A stretch of 64,000 bases of DNA, from positions 2,546,001 to 2,610,000 of the forward strand of contig NZ_JAUSQV010000001.1 in the NCBI RefSeq assembly GCF_030811475.1. Reading direction: 5' to 3'. The position numbers and the translations under genes were made by a program. Each line of letters begins with the position of its first letter. Within the stretch, counting starts at the first letter, position 1. The notes below the pieces were generated by a model. The model searched no databases, was not told the origin of the DNA, and was given only the letters and a program-made list of their open reading frames with translations. Source of the stretch: Nakamurella flavida. Its GTDB lineage: Bacteria; Actinomycetota; Actinomycetes; Mycobacteriales; Nakamurellaceae. Below are positions 36,796 to 46,682 of this stretch, in pieces.

Positions 36796-38046
36796 ATGAC
36801 CCCGTCGACCACCGTGACCGACCGGACGAGCACCACCCCGGCCGTCCGCTCCCCCCGTCGGCTCGGCCACGCCCGGGCGTTCGTCGCCATCGCCGCGATC
36901 TTCGTGCTGTTCATGGCCGCATCCAGCGCGCCGTCTCCGCTCTACGTCGTCTACCAGCAGCTGTGGGCGTTCTCCCCGACCACGCTGACCGTCGTCTTCG
37001 CCGTCTACGTGGTCGGGCTGGTCTGCTCCCTGCTCACCCTGGGCGCGCTGAGCGACCACATCGGACGCCGCCCCGTCCTCGGTGCGGCCATCGCCCTGGA
37101 AGCCGTGTCCCTGGTGCTCTTCTCGGTGGCCGGCAACGTCACGGTGCTGCTCATCGCCCGCGTCCTGCAGGGCATCGCCACCGGCGCCGCGATGACCACC
37201 CTGGGCGCCACGCTCATCGACCTGAACCCGCCGCACGCCCCGCGCCGCGCCGGCGTGGTCAACGGCGTGGTTCCGCCGGCCGGGCTGGCCCTCGGCGCCC
37301 TGGGCTGCGGGATCCTCGTCCAGTACGGCCCGGCGCCGACCCACCTGGTCTTCGAGCTGCTGCTCGGCGGGATGGTGCTGGCCGCCGTCGCGGTGTGGAC
37401 CCTCCCGGAGACCTCCGCCCGCCGCCCGGGCGCCCGGCACTCGCTCATCCCCAAACTCGGTGTGCCGCCGCTGATCCGCGGTCACCTGCTCGCCCTGGTG
37501 CCGATCCTGCTGGCCAGCTGGGCGCTCGTCGGGCTCTACCTCTCCCTCGGCCCGTCCATCGCGGCCGGTCTGCTCGGCCTGCACAGCCACCTCATCGGCG
37601 GGCTCGTCGTCGGGTTGTTCTGCGGTGCCGGCGCACTGACCGCGTTCGTCTTCCGCGCCGCCGACCCGCACCCCATCCAGCTGTGGAGCCCCGCGCTGCT
37701 CGCCCTGGGCACCGCGGTGTCCCTGGTCGGCGTGCAGCTGGGCATCGTGTGGCCGGCGATCACCGGCACCGTCATCGCCGGCATCGGATTCGGTGGCGCC
37801 GCCCTGACCAGCTTCTCCGCCCTGGTCAAGCTGGCCGCCCCGGAGCAGCGCGGTGAACTGCTCGCCGTCGCACTGGTCATCTCCTACATCGCGTTCAGCG
37901 TCCCCGCGGTCGCCGCCGGCCTGGCCAGCACCGCCTGGGGTCTGCACCCCACCGCGGTGGTCTACGCCGCCGCAGTCATCCTGTTCGGCGTGCTGGCCCT
38001 GGTCGCGCGGATCGTCCGCGGCCGACGGGTCGCCGCGGAGGCCTGA
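36796..38046 (+). CDS. MFS drug-exporter-like transporter
   Basis: A 416-residue protein with about 12 hydrophobic helices. Between helices 2 and 3 is the MFS loop GALSDHIGRRPVLG, and helix 5 has a Pro/Gly-rich segment like motif C of proton antiporters. Probably exports a toxic compound across the cytoplasmic membrane. It is controlled by the divergent TetR gene. GTCAGGAGACCG stands before the ATG. Confidence 0.85.
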   Translation: MTPSTTVTDRTSTTPAVRSPRRLGHARAFVAIAAIFVLFMAASSAPSPLYVVYQQLWAFSPTTLTVVFAVYVVGLVCSLLTLGALSDHIGRRPVLGAAIALEAVSLVLFSVAGNVTVLLIARVLQGIATGAAMTTLGATLIDLNPPHAPRRAGVVNGVVPPAGLALGALGCGILVQYGPAPTHLVFELLLGGMVLAAVAVWTLPETSARRPGARHSLIPKLGVPPLIRGHLLALVPILLASWALVGLYLSLGPSIAAGLLGLHSHLIGGLVVGLFCGAGALTAFVFRAADPHPIQLWSPALLALGTAVSLVGVQLGIVWPAITGTVIAGIGFGGAALTSFSALVKLAAPEQRGELLAVALVISYIAFSVPAVAAGLASTAWGLHPTAVVYAAAVILFGVLALVARIVRGRRVAAEA

Positions 38047-38109
38047 CCCGGACGCGAGGCAGGCATCTTGGAGGGGACGTTCCCCGCCCGGATCCGAGAG
38101 GCCCCACCC

Positions 38110-38895
38110 ATGCCCACCCTGGAAGTCGAACCCGGCATCCGCCTCGCCTACACCGATCAGGGCACCGGGCAGCCGCTGGTGTTCGTGCACGGCTTCGGTG
38201 GCAGCGGGGACTCCTGGCGTCGCCAGGTCGCCGCGCTCTCCGACCGCTTCCGGGTGATCACCGTCGACCTGCGCGGCCACGGCCGTTCCACCCGGAGCAG
38301 CACCCCGGCCGAGTACGGCGCCTTCGTCCACGACCTCCGCGCTCTGTTCACCGAGCTGGACCTGCGCGACGTCACGCTGATCGGCTGGTCCATGGGCGGG
38401 CACATCGCGCTGAAGTACGCCCTGGACATCGGCGACCCGGTCACCCGACTCGTGCTCACCGGCAGCGGCCCACGCTTCAAGCCCGAACCGGGGGATCCGC
38501 TGGCCGCGGCCGTGCAGGGTGTCGCCGCCCTGCTCGGCGGCATGGGCGGCCGACCCGGCGCCACCCCCGCCGCGACCGGGGAGGCGGACCTGCTCGGCAC
38601 CCTGGACAAACTGTCCACCCTCGGCCTGCCGCCGCAGATCGCCGCCGGCCTGGGCACGTTCCGCGGCATGGTCGCCGAGGACCTCACCGACCGCCTCCCC
38701 ACGCTGACCGTCCCGCTGGCCGTGTTCACCGGCCGGCGGGACCCGGTGTGGCCGCCGCGCTCGTCCGAGGCGCTGGTCGCACTGATCCCCGGCGCCGAGC
38801 TCCACGTCTTCGAACGCAGCGGGCACGCCGCGTTCGCCGACGAGGCCGATGCCTGGAACGCCGCGCTGCTCCGCTTCATCGCCGCCCACCCGTAG
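38110..38895 (+). CDS. Alpha/beta-hydrolase
   Basis: A 261-residue hydrolase: VFVHGFGGSGDSW (oxyanion HG), GWSMGG nucleophile elbow with Ser near residue 98, GRRDPVWP acid and ERSGHAAF with the catalytic His. The triad is complete. The fold and length match esterase/haloperoxidase-like members. A TTG at 38068 in frame is possible, but the ATG at 38110 has GAGAGG upstream. It starts 63 bases after the MFS gene and may share its transcript, so it could modify the exported compound. Confidence 0.85.
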   Translation: MPTLEVEPGIRLAYTDQGTGQPLVFVHGFGGSGDSWRRQVAALSDRFRVITVDLRGHGRSTRSSTPAEYGAFVHDLRALFTELDLRDVTLIGWSMGGHIALKYALDIGDPVTRLVLTGSGPRFKPEPGDPLAAAVQGVAALLGGMGGRPGATPAATGEADLLGTLDKLSTLGLPPQIAAGLGTFRGMVAEDLTDRLPTLTVPLAVFTGRRDPVWPPRSSEALVALIPGAELHVFERSGHAAFADEADAWNAALLRFIAAHP

Positions 38896-38979
38896 GGACA
38901 TCCGTCGGCCGGACGCAGGGCCGCCGTGACCGGGCCTAGGCTCGGCGGCGCAACCGCCACGCACGACGAGAGGCCCACC

Positions 38980-39732
38980 GTGAAGACAGTCCTGGTCACC
39001 GGAGCGAGCGCCGGGTTCGGCGCGGAGATCGCCGCCCGCTTCGCCGCGAACGGCGACCGGGTCATCGCCGCGGCCCGCCGGGGTGACCGGCTGGCGGATC
39101 TGTCCGACCGGTTCGGGGCGTCGCTGCTCGCGATCGAGCTGGACGTGCGGGACCGGGCTGCGGTCGCGGCGGCGATCGCCGACCTGCCCGCCGAGTTCGC
39201 CGACATCGACATCCTGGTCAACAACGCGGGTCTGGCCCGTGGGATCGCCCCCGCCCAGGAGACCGACCTGGACGACTGGGAGGCGATGGTCGACACCAAC
39301 GTCAAGGGCGTCATGTACCTGACGCACGCGGTCCTGCCCGGCATGGTCGCCCGCGGCCGCGGGCACATCATCGGCATCGGGTCCATCGCCGGCGCCTACG
39401 CCTACCCGGGGGGCAACGTCTACGGAGGCACCAAGGCCTTCGTCCAGCAGTTCAACGCGAACCTCCGCACGGACCTATTCGGCACCCCCATCCGGGTCAC
39501 CACGATCGAGCCCGGCCTGGTCGGCGGCACCGAGTTCTCCACCGTCCGGTTCGACGGCGATCAGGCCCGGGCGAGGTCGATGTACGACGGCACCGAGCCG
39601 CTGATGCCCGGCGACATCGCCGAGGCCGTCACCTGGGTGGCCGGACTGCCCGCCCACGTGAACATCAACCGCATCGAGATGATGCCGGTGGTGCAGAGCC
39701 CCGGCCCACTGCGGGTGCACCGCCCGAGCTGA
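38980..39732 (+). CDS. Short-chain dehydrogenase, YdfG-like
   Basis: A 250-residue Rossmann enzyme: TGASAGFG cofactor loop, NNAG, catalytic Ser in GSIAGAY and YGGTKAF (Tyr-x-x-x-Lys). The ending NINRIEMMPVVQSPGPL resembles YdfG-type NADP-dependent 3-hydroxy-acid dehydrogenases. GTG at 38980 is preceded by GAGAGG. The longer in-frame start at 38926 lacks support. Confidence 0.85.
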   Translation: MKTVLVTGASAGFGAEIAARFAANGDRVIAAARRGDRLADLSDRFGASLLAIELDVRDRAAVAAAIADLPAEFADIDILVNNAGLARGIAPAQETDLDDWEAMVDTNVKGVMYLTHAVLPGMVARGRGHIIGIGSIAGAYAYPGGNVYGGTKAFVQQFNANLRTDLFGTPIRVTTIEPGLVGGTEFSTVRFDGDQARARSMYDGTEPLMPGDIAEAVTWVAGLPAHVNINRIEMMPVVQSPGPLRVHRPS

Positions 39733-39756
39733 CCGGGGGACCTCGGGCGACAGGCC

Positions 39757-40758
39757 TCAGGCCGATTCGCGCACCACGACGGTGATGACGCCCGGGCCCG
39801 GCGGGCGGGGGGCGGCCCCGCCGTCCAGCGCGCGGGCGATGGCCTCCGCGGTGTACTCCGCCACCGCCTGCTGGTCGGTGGCCACCGAGGTCAGCGGCGG
39901 GGCCGCGTGCCGGGCCAGCGGGATGTCGTCCACCCCGATGACCGCGAGATCCCCCGGTACGTGGAGGTTCTCGGCCCGGGCCGCGGTGAGCAGCTGGAAG
40001 GCGACCTCGTCGTTGTAGGCGCACACGGCGGTGACCCCGGCGGCGCGCCAGGCCCGGACGGCCACCCTGGCCCCGTCGTCGGAACCGGTCAGCTCCAGGG
40101 TCATCGGCTCGGCCGCCCCTCGGGTGGCACAGCCCGCCCGAACCCCGGCCAACCGGGGCTCGGCGAACCCGAGCAGCCGCTCGTCGGTGGGCCAGGCGTA
40201 ACCGATCGACCGGTGCCCGGCGTCCAGCAGGTGCTCGGCCTGCAGCCGCCCGATGCCCTGCTGGGCCAGCTCGCCCTGGTGGGGACCGTCGTCGGCCATC
40301 AGGACGGAGACGACACCGATTCCGGCGGAACGCATCTCGACGTTCTCCTGCTTGGTGAACCGGTCCAGGCCCAGGACGGCGGCCGGCCCGATCGCCCGCC
40401 ACAGGTGAGCGGGCAGGAACTCCCCGGCCGACCGGGGGTGGGTGAGGAAGGTCAGGCCGTGCCCGGCGAGCGCGGTGGACAGGTACTGCAGGGTGCGGGC
40501 CACCTCCGGCCCGATGGGCCAGTCGGGGAGCAGGCACAGCACGATGTCCGACCGCCCGGCGCGCAGGGTGCGGGCGGCGGCGGACGGCGTGTAACCCAGC
40601 CGCGTGGCCGAGGACAGCACCCGTTCGCGGGTGGCGTCGGAGATCTTCTGGTGGGGGGTGTCGTTGAGGACGTAGCTCACCGTGGTGCGGGACACGCCGC
40701 ACTCCCGGGCGATGTCCGCGCTGGTGACGCGGCGCGGTACGGGCTCGCCGGAGACCAT
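39757..40758 (-). CDS. LacI-family repressor
   Basis: 333 residues. The N-terminal HTH has SADIARECGVSRTTVSYVLND and a hinge SAAARTLRAGRS, followed by a periplasmic-binding-like sugar sensor (VIGVDDIPLARHAAPPLTSV). Divergent from the GH3 beta-glucosidase gene, so it most likely controls it. TGACACG occurs twice 13 bases apart (40805-40811, 40818-40824) in the shared region and is a candidate binding element. AGGAGG lies before the ATG. A GTG one codon earlier is equally possible. Confidence 0.9.
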   Translation of the reverse strand: MVSGEPVPRRVTSADIARECGVSRTTVSYVLNDTPHQKISDATRERVLSSATRLGYTPSAAARTLRAGRSDIVLCLLPDWPIGPEVARTLQYLSTALAGHGLTFLTHPRSAGEFLPAHLWRAIGPAAVLGLDRFTKQENVEMRSAGIGVVSVLMADDGPHQGELAQQGIGRLQAEHLLDAGHRSIGYAWPTDERLLGFAEPRLAGVRAGCATRGAAEPMTLELTGSDDGARVAVRAWRAAGVTAVCAYNDEVAFQLLTAARAENLHVPGDLAVIGVDDIPLARHAAPPLTSVATDQQAVAEYTAEAIARALDGGAAPRPPGPGVITVVVRESA

Positions 40759-40894
40759 CACACCGTCCTCCTCTTGCCCCGCCCCGCAGGCTGCCCTAGC
40801 GTGCTGACACGGACAAGTGACACGTATAAGTAAACCGGAGGTGAGCTCCGGACGCCCGCCGGCGCCCCGGCGCCGCACACCCCGAGGACCACCG

Positions 40895-43375
40895 TTGACC
40901 TCTGCCGATCGCAGCCCCGCCGCCGAGACCGCCAGCACCGCTGACATCGCCGAGCTGATCTCCCGGCTGGACCTGCCGGCCAGGGTGCGGCTGCTGACCG
41001 GCGGCACCACGTTCACGCTGGCCCCGGAGCCGGTCATCGGGCTGGGCGAACTGCGGATGTCCGACGGCCCCACCGGGGTGCGCGGTCTCAAGTTCGCCGG
41101 CGGCCGCCAGGTCGCGCTGTTCCCCAACGCCACCCTGCTCGCCTCGGCCTGGAGCGAGGACACCGCCGCGGAGGTGGGCGCCATGCTCGCCGAGGAGGCC
41201 CTGGCCCAGGAGATCCACGTCGTGCTCGGGCCCACCATCAACCTGCACCGCACCGCGCTGGGCGGACGGCTCTTCGAGGCGTACTCCGAGGACCCGCTGC
41301 TCACCGGGAAGCTGGCCGCCGCCTACGTGCGCGGGATGCAGGGTCTCGGCGTCGCCGCCTGCCTGAAGCACCTGGTGGCCAACGAGTCCGAGACCGATCG
41401 CAACACCGTCAACAGCGTCGTCGACGAGGCCACCCTGCGTGAGCTGTACCTGCTGCCCTTCGAGATCGCCCAGGCCGACGCCGACGCGTGGTCGATGATG
41501 GCCGCCTACAACGACATCAACGGCGTCGCCGCCACCGAGCAGAACCACATCGTCAACGAGGTGGTCAAGGGCGAGTGGGGCTATTCCGGCGTGATCATGT
41601 CCGATTGGTTCGCCACCAAGACCGCGGCCCAGGCGGCCAACGGTGGACTGGACCTCGTCATGCCCGGCCCCGACGGGCCCTGGGGTGAGGCCCTCGTCGC
41701 CGCCGTCCGGGACGGCCGGGTGGCCGAGTCGGTCGTCGACGACCACCTCACCCGGGTGCTCCGACTGGCCGGACGGGTCGGCGCGCTGGGCGAACTGCGC
41801 AGCTACCCGGCCGATCTGCCCACCCCCGGCAGTGCCACCCGACGCGAGCAGATGACCCGGCTCGCCGCCGGCGGGATGACCGTGCTGATCAACCGCGACG
41901 AGGCCCTGCCGCTGTCGTCCCTGGCCACCGTGGCCCTGATCGGCCGGCACGCCGTCGAGACCATCACCATGGGCGGGGGCTCGGCCACGGTCAATCCGCC
42001 GTACCAGGTCAGCGCGGCCCAGGGGCTGCGGGAACTGATGGGCGGCAGCGTGACCGTGACCGACGGCGTCGAGGTGCGCACCCGTGCCGTCCCCGCCCGC
42101 GGTGGGTTCCTCACCGACCCGGTCACCGGTGCGCCCGGCGTGCGCTTCACCCTGCGCGACGCCGACGGCGCCGTCATCGAGGAGCGCCTGGAGGCCGGCG
42201 CGACCACCCTCGTCGGCATTGACGACGAGTTCGACCAGGTGGTCATCACCCTCGACGTCGAGGCCGTCATCACCGGCGACGGACCGATCGAACTGGGCGC
42301 CATCGGCGTGGGCAGTTGGACGCTCCAGGCCGGCGACCAGGACATCAGCTTCACCCTGCGGGCCACCGGCAGCATCGGCGAGGAGATGCTCGCTCCCCCG
42401 GTCCAGGTCGAGACGGCCACCGTCACCGCGGGTTCCACGCTGCGCGGCACCGTCCGGCTGCCCCGGCAGACCGCCATCACCACCGACGTGCAGGACGGCG
42501 AGGACATCCTCGTCGGCGGCGCTGTGCTTGGCGTCGTCGCCCGCCCCGCACCGCGCCCGGCCGCGGACGTCATCGCCGACGCCGTCGCCGCGGCCCGGGA
42601 CGCCGAGGTCGCCGTGGTCGTCGTCGGGCTCACCGAGGAGCAGGAGACCGAGTCGGTCGACAAGTCCACGCTGGCCCTGCCGGGTGAGCAGGACGCGATG
42701 GTCAGCGCGGTCGCCGCCGCCGCGAGCCGGACCGTGGTCGTCGTCAACGCCGCCACCCCGATCCTGATGCCGTGGCTCGACGAGGTCGACGCCGTGCTCT
42801 GGGTGGGCCTGCCCGGCCAGGAGGCCGGGCACGCGATCGCCGCCGCCCTGCTCGGCGTCATCGAGCCCGCCGGTCGCCTGGTCACCACCTTCCCGGCCGC
42901 CGACGGCGCCTCCCCGGCCTGGGCGGTGGAGCCGGTGGACGGCGATCTCGTCTACACCGAGGGCACCTTCATCGGGTACCGCGGTCACTGGGCCCAGCTG
43001 GCTGCGCCGCCCGCGTTCTGGCTCGGGCACGGCCTGGGCTACGGAAGCTGGGAGTACGGCGAGGCCGCCCTGGTCCCGGGCCAGGACACCGCCGTCCGGG
43101 TGCCGGTCACCAACACCTCCGCCCGCCCCAGCCGCGAGGTGGTGCAGCTGTACTTCGCCCCCGCCGAGACCGACCAGCCCGTCCGACTGGTCGGGTGGCA
43201 GGCGGTCGACGTCGAACCGGGTGCCGCCGCCGATGTCACGGTGACTGCCGACGCCCGGCTGTGGCGTCGCTGGGACACCGAGAACTCCGGCTGGACAGCG
43301 TTGTCCGGCACCGGCGAGCTCCTCGTCGCCCGCGGTCTGGGCGACGTGCGAGCTCGGGTGACCCTGCAGGGCTGA
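40895..43375 (+). CDS. GH3 beta-glucosidase with inserted PA14-like domain
   Basis: About 826 residues, no signal peptide. GH3 N-domain (1-300): SDGPTGVRG, CLKHLVANESETDRN and the nucleophile Asp in VIMSDWFA near 236. The C-domain has an insert (about 370-540, beta-rich, PA14-like), and the polypeptide ends in a fibronectin-III-like domain. It removes beta-linked glucose from oligosaccharides in the cytoplasm. TTG at 40895 fits GAGGA 7 bases before it. An upstream GTG at 40817 gives an unlikely Pro/Arg leader. Probably controlled by the divergent LacI gene. Confidence 0.9.
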   Translation: MTSADRSPAAETASTADIAELISRLDLPARVRLLTGGTTFTLAPEPVIGLGELRMSDGPTGVRGLKFAGGRQVALFPNATLLASAWSEDTAAEVGAMLAEEALAQEIHVVLGPTINLHRTALGGRLFEAYSEDPLLTGKLAAAYVRGMQGLGVAACLKHLVANESETDRNTVNSVVDEATLRELYLLPFEIAQADADAWSMMAAYNDINGVAATEQNHIVNEVVKGEWGYSGVIMSDWFATKTAAQAANGGLDLVMPGPDGPWGEALVAAVRDGRVAESVVDDHLTRVLRLAGRVGALGELRSYPADLPTPGSATRREQMTRLAAGGMTVLINRDEALPLSSLATVALIGRHAVETITMGGGSATVNPPYQVSAAQGLRELMGGSVTVTDGVEVRTRAVPARGGFLTDPVTGAPGVRFTLRDADGAVIEERLEAGATTLVGIDDEFDQVVITLDVEAVITGDGPIELGAIGVGSWTLQAGDQDISFTLRATGSIGEEMLAPPVQVETATVTAGSTLRGTVRLPRQTAITTDVQDGEDILVGGAVLGVVARPAPRPAADVIADAVAAARDAEVAVVVVGLTEEQETESVDKSTLALPGEQDAMVSAVAAAASRTVVVVNAATPILMPWLDEVDAVLWVGLPGQEAGHAIAAALLGVIEPAGRLVTTFPAADGASPAWAVEPVDGDLVYTEGTFIGYRGHWAQLAAPPAFWLGHGLGYGSWEYGEAALVPGQDTAVRVPVTNTSARPSREVVQLYFAPAETDQPVRLVGWQAVDVEPGAAADVTVTADARLWRRWDTENSGWTALSGTGELLVARGLGDVRARVTLQG

Positions 43376-43406
43376 CCCCGAGAGGGGCCGGACCGGGAGG
43401 GCCACC

Positions 43407-43442
43407 GGGTCGGGGACGCGTCGAGGGGGGCGTCCCCGACCC
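43407..43442. terminator. Hairpin after the GH3 gene
   Basis: GGGTCGGGGACG at 43407-43418 pairs perfectly with CGTCCCCGACCC at 43431-43442, 12-base loop, 31 bases past the stop. Confidence 0.65.
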
Positions 43443-43466
43443 CGTGTGGCCGGGCAGGATGGCCCG

Positions 43467-43901
43467 GTGCCCCTCAGCCTGCTCGCCGCCCTGGTCGCCG
43501 CCGCGCTGTACGCGGGCTTCCAGTGGACGGTGCAGGTGGTGGTCTACCCGCAGATGACCCCGGTCTCGGCCCGGTCGACCGAGGACTTCCCCGCTTACGA
43601 AGCCGCCCATCAGCGCCGCATCACCGCCCTGGTGGGTCCGCTGTTCGTCCTCCTCGCTCTCGGCTCGGGCTGGCTGCTGGTCGACCGCGGACCCGTCCCC
43701 TGGGCGTTCGCCGCGGTCTCCGGGGCGATGGCCGCGATCGTCGTGGCGGTCACCGGCCTGCTCGCCGTCCCGGCCCACCGCGCCCTGTCCACCCGGTGGG
43801 ACGCGATCGCGCACCGCCGGATGATGCACGCTGACCGGATCCGGGTCGCCGCCGCGAGCGTGCAGGTCGTCGTGCTGGCCGTCGCGGCCGCCACCCTCTG
43901 A
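43467..43901 (+). CDS. Four-helix membrane protein of unknown function
   Basis: A 144-residue protein with hydrophobic helices at about 3-22, 50-72, 76-100 and 122-143. Conserved-looking residues are YPQM and HQRRITALVGPL between the first two helices and HRRMMHADRIR before the last. This resembles small DUF1772-like or uncharacterised actinobacterial membrane proteins. Start at GTG 43467, though an in-frame GTG at 43446 exists. Confidence 0.65.
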   Translation: MPLSLLAALVAAALYAGFQWTVQVVVYPQMTPVSARSTEDFPAYEAAHQRRITALVGPLFVLLALGSGWLLVDRGPVPWAFAAVSGAMAAIVVAVTGLLAVPAHRALSTRWDAIAHRRMMHADRIRVAAASVQVVVLAVAAATL

Positions 43902-43979
43902 CCCTGGGCCCACCGATGAGTTCGGACACCGATCGCGGTCCACCCCCGGACAGCGTCACCCCGATCCCGAGGAGCCCCC

Positions 43980-44435
43980 GTGCCCAGCCAGCCCGCCACC
44001 GAGATCTACCTCAACCTCCCCGTCGCCGAGCTGGAGCGCGCCCAGACGTTCTACCGCGCCCTGGGTTTCGAGATCGACGAACGCTTCACCGACGAGAACG
44101 CCAGCATGGTCAAGATCAGCGACACCATCTACCTGATGCTCCTGGTCAAGCCGTTCTTCCAGCAGTTCACCGACGCCGAGATCGCTGACACCGCGACCAC
44201 CGTCGGCGGCATCTACTGCATCTCGGCCCCGGATCGGGCGGCCGTCTACGAGCTGCAGCGCACGGCCCTGGCCGCCGGCGCCGGACCGTCCAAGGCCGAT
44301 CTGGAGGACGGGCCGATGTACTCCAAGAGCTTCCGCGACCTGGACGGGCACCACTGGGAGGTGCTCGCCGCGGAATCCGCCGCACCCGCAGGGTCCACCG
44401 GGTCCACGGAGTCCACCGGGTCGTCCGCGGCCTGA
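43980..44435 (+). CDS. VOC/glyoxalase-like protein
   Basis: A 151-residue VOC protein: IYLNLPVAELERAQTFYRALGFEID, KISDTIYLMLL and SKSFRDLDGHHWEVL. The tail is a Thr/Ser/Gly repeat of the form GSTxST. GTG at 43980 has GAGGAG at good distance. Reaction unknown. Confidence 0.85.
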   Translation: MPSQPATEIYLNLPVAELERAQTFYRALGFEIDERFTDENASMVKISDTIYLMLLVKPFFQQFTDAEIADTATTVGGIYCISAPDRAAVYELQRTALAAGAGPSKADLEDGPMYSKSFRDLDGHHWEVLAAESAAPAGSTGSTESTGSSAA

Positions 44436-44547
44436 ACGCGGGCCCGTCACGCGCCACCGCCGGACCGGCGGGTGGGGTCGACAGCGGGTCGGACGTACGG
44501 TCGTCCCTGGAGTCACCCGACCGATCGTCCGACCACTGGAGTCCCGC

Positions 44548-46599
44548 GTGCCCTCTGTCGACCTGTCCGACACGAACCCCTTCGCCGCGCCGTCCACCCT
44601 GCCCTTCGCGCTGCCGCCGTTCGCCGGCATCGGCGAGGACGACTACGCGCCCGCCTTCGACGCCGGGATGGCCGCGCACCGCGCCGAGGTCGACGCGATC
44701 CTGGCCGACCCGGAGCCGGCCTCCTTCGAGAACACCGTGGTCGCACTGGAACGGGCCGGACAGCTGCTGGGTCGGGTCAGCGCCGTCTTCTTCAACCTCG
44801 TGTCGAGCACCTCGACCCCCGGCCTGCAGCGCATCGAGGCGGAGTACTCCCCGAAGCTCTCGGCGCATTCCGACGCCATCCGCCTGGACCCGGCGCTGTT
44901 CGCCCGGATCGACGCCGTGCACGCCGGCCGGCACGACGCCGGGCTGGACACCGAGGCGCTGGCCCTGATCGAGCGGTACCACACCGATCTCGTGCTGGCC
45001 GGGGCGCAGCTGGGCGAGAGCGACCGGGCCACGCTCACCGATCTGAACCAGCGGTTGTCCGTTCTGTCCACGACGTTCCGACAGAACCTGTTGCGCGCTA
45101 TGGAGAACGCGGCGGTACTCGTCGACGATGCGGTGGAGCTCGACGGCGCGAGCCCGGCGGCCGTCGCCACCGCGGCGGCCGCGGCCGCCGAGCGCGGCGA
45201 CGACGGCTACCTGATCCCGCTGATCCTGCCGACGTCACAGCCCCTGCTGGCCGTGCTGCGCAACCGGGACCTGCGCCGGAGGCTGTTCACCGCCTCGGTC
45301 GGCCGGGCGTCGGCCGGCGACGAGGACAACGGCCCGGTGCTGGTCGAGATCGCCCGGCTGCGGGCGGTGCGCGCGCAGCTGCTGGGCTTCCCCACCCACG
45401 CCGAGGCCACCCTGGCCGACCAGGTCGCGAAGACCTCCGCGGCCGTGGACGACCTGCTGGGCCGCCTCGTCGCCCCCGCGGTGGCCAACGCGAACGCCGA
45501 GGCCGCGGTGCTCGCCGAGTACGCCGCGCAGGACGGTGTCGAGCTGGCCCCGTGGGACTGGGCGTACTACGCGGAACGGGTCCGGGCGGACCGCTACCAG
45601 GTCGACACCGCCGCCCTGCGTTCCTATTTCGAGCTCGACCGGGTCCTGGTCGACGGGGTGTTCCACGCCGCCGAGCAGGTCTACGGCATCACCATGACCG
45701 CGCGTCCCGATCTCACCGGCTACCACCCGGACGTCCGCGTCTGGGAGGCCCGCAACGCCGACGGTTCGCCGATCGGGCTCTACCTCGGCGATTACTACGC
45801 CCGCACCGGCAAGCGCGGCGGCGCGTGGATGAACAGCTTCGTCGACCAGTCCGACCTGATGGGCACTCTGCCGGTGGTGGTCAACGTGCTGAACATCAAC
45901 AAGCCCCCGGCCGGTGACCCGACCCTGCTCAGCCTGGACGAGGTGCGCACCCTTTTCCACGAGTTCGGCCACGCACTGCACGGGCTGTTCTCCCGGGTCC
46001 GGTACCCGCGGCTGTCCGGCACCTCCGTCCCGCGGGACGTGGTCGAGTTCCCCAGCCAGGTCAACGAGATGTGGATCAGCCGGCCGGAGATCCTCGCGCA
46101 CTACGCCCGCCACGTGGACACCGGTGAGGCGCTGCCGCAGGAGCAGGTCGACAAGCTCGAGGCGGCCGAACGCTGGGGCCAGGGCTTCGGCACCTCCGAG
46201 TACCTCGCCGCGACCCTGCTGGACCAGGCCTGGCACCGCATCTCGCCCACCGACGAGATCACCGACGTGGACGCCTTCGAGCAGCAGGCCCTGGAGCGCG
46301 CCGGCATCGCGCTGGAGCTGGTGCCGCCCCGGTACCGCAGCCGCTACTTCCAGCACGTGTTCAGCGGCGGGTACTCCGCGGGCTACTACTCCTACATCTG
46401 GGCCGAGGTGCTCGACGCGGACACCGTCGAATGGTTCGGCGAGGGCGGCCTGCCCCGGGAGAACGGCCAGCGCTTCCGCGACCGGCTGCTGTCCGTCGGC
46501 GGCAGCGTCGAGATGGGCGCCGCCTTCCGCGCGGTGACCGGCCGCGACCCCCGTATCGAGCCGCTGCTGGAACGGCGCGGGCTGGTCGCCACCGGCTGA
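44548..46599 (+). CDS. dcp: M3-family oligopeptidase (peptidyl-dipeptidase Dcp-like)
   Basis: 683 residues, soluble. Zinc site LFHEFGHALHGLFS near residue 470, with the downstream Glu about 25 residues later (VEFPSQVNEMW). The family-typical ARTGKRGGAWMNS comes before it and FSGGYSAGYYSY near the end. M3 enzymes trim peptides in the cytoplasm. Dcp removes C-terminal dipeptides. GTG start. Full length and intact. The gene symbol follows the best-known relative and is not proved. Confidence 0.9.
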   Translation: MPSVDLSDTNPFAAPSTLPFALPPFAGIGEDDYAPAFDAGMAAHRAEVDAILADPEPASFENTVVALERAGQLLGRVSAVFFNLVSSTSTPGLQRIEAEYSPKLSAHSDAIRLDPALFARIDAVHAGRHDAGLDTEALALIERYHTDLVLAGAQLGESDRATLTDLNQRLSVLSTTFRQNLLRAMENAAVLVDDAVELDGASPAAVATAAAAAAERGDDGYLIPLILPTSQPLLAVLRNRDLRRRLFTASVGRASAGDEDNGPVLVEIARLRAVRAQLLGFPTHAEATLADQVAKTSAAVDDLLGRLVAPAVANANAEAAVLAEYAAQDGVELAPWDWAYYAERVRADRYQVDTAALRSYFELDRVLVDGVFHAAEQVYGITMTARPDLTGYHPDVRVWEARNADGSPIGLYLGDYYARTGKRGGAWMNSFVDQSDLMGTLPVVVNVLNINKPPAGDPTLLSLDEVRTLFHEFGHALHGLFSRVRYPRLSGTSVPRDVVEFPSQVNEMWISRPEILAHYARHVDTGEALPQEQVDKLEAAERWGQGFGTSEYLAATLLDQAWHRISPTDEITDVDAFEQQALERAGIALELVPPRYRSRYFQHVFSGGYSAGYYSYIWAEVLDADTVEWFGEGGLPRENGQRFRDRLLSVGGSVEMGAAFRAVTGRDPRIEPLLERRGLVATG

Positions 46600-46647
46600 C
46601 GGGCCGCGCCCCAAGCCCTGCCGCGCGGATCGGTGGGACGGACGACG

Positions 46648-46677
46648 GGGCCGGCTGTCCCGCGGGACAGCCGGCCC
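46648..46677. terminator. Strong hairpin after the M3 peptidase gene
   Basis: GGGCCGGCTGTCC at 46648-46660 pairs with GGACAGCCGGCCC at 46665-46677 with a CGCG loop. It stands between convergent genes and can serve both. Confidence 0.75.
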
Positions 46678-46682
46678 GTCCC

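Noticed and set aside
36088..39366. Very long minus-strand frame (over 1000 codons) across the TetR, MFS, hydrolase and SDR region
   Set aside because: Composition is Gly/Asp/Gln/Arg noise typical of high-GC antisense; the genes it covers carry clear motifs.
40796..43405. Long minus-strand frame opposite the GH3 gene
   Set aside because: Antisense of a clear GH3 enzyme; no motifs of its own.
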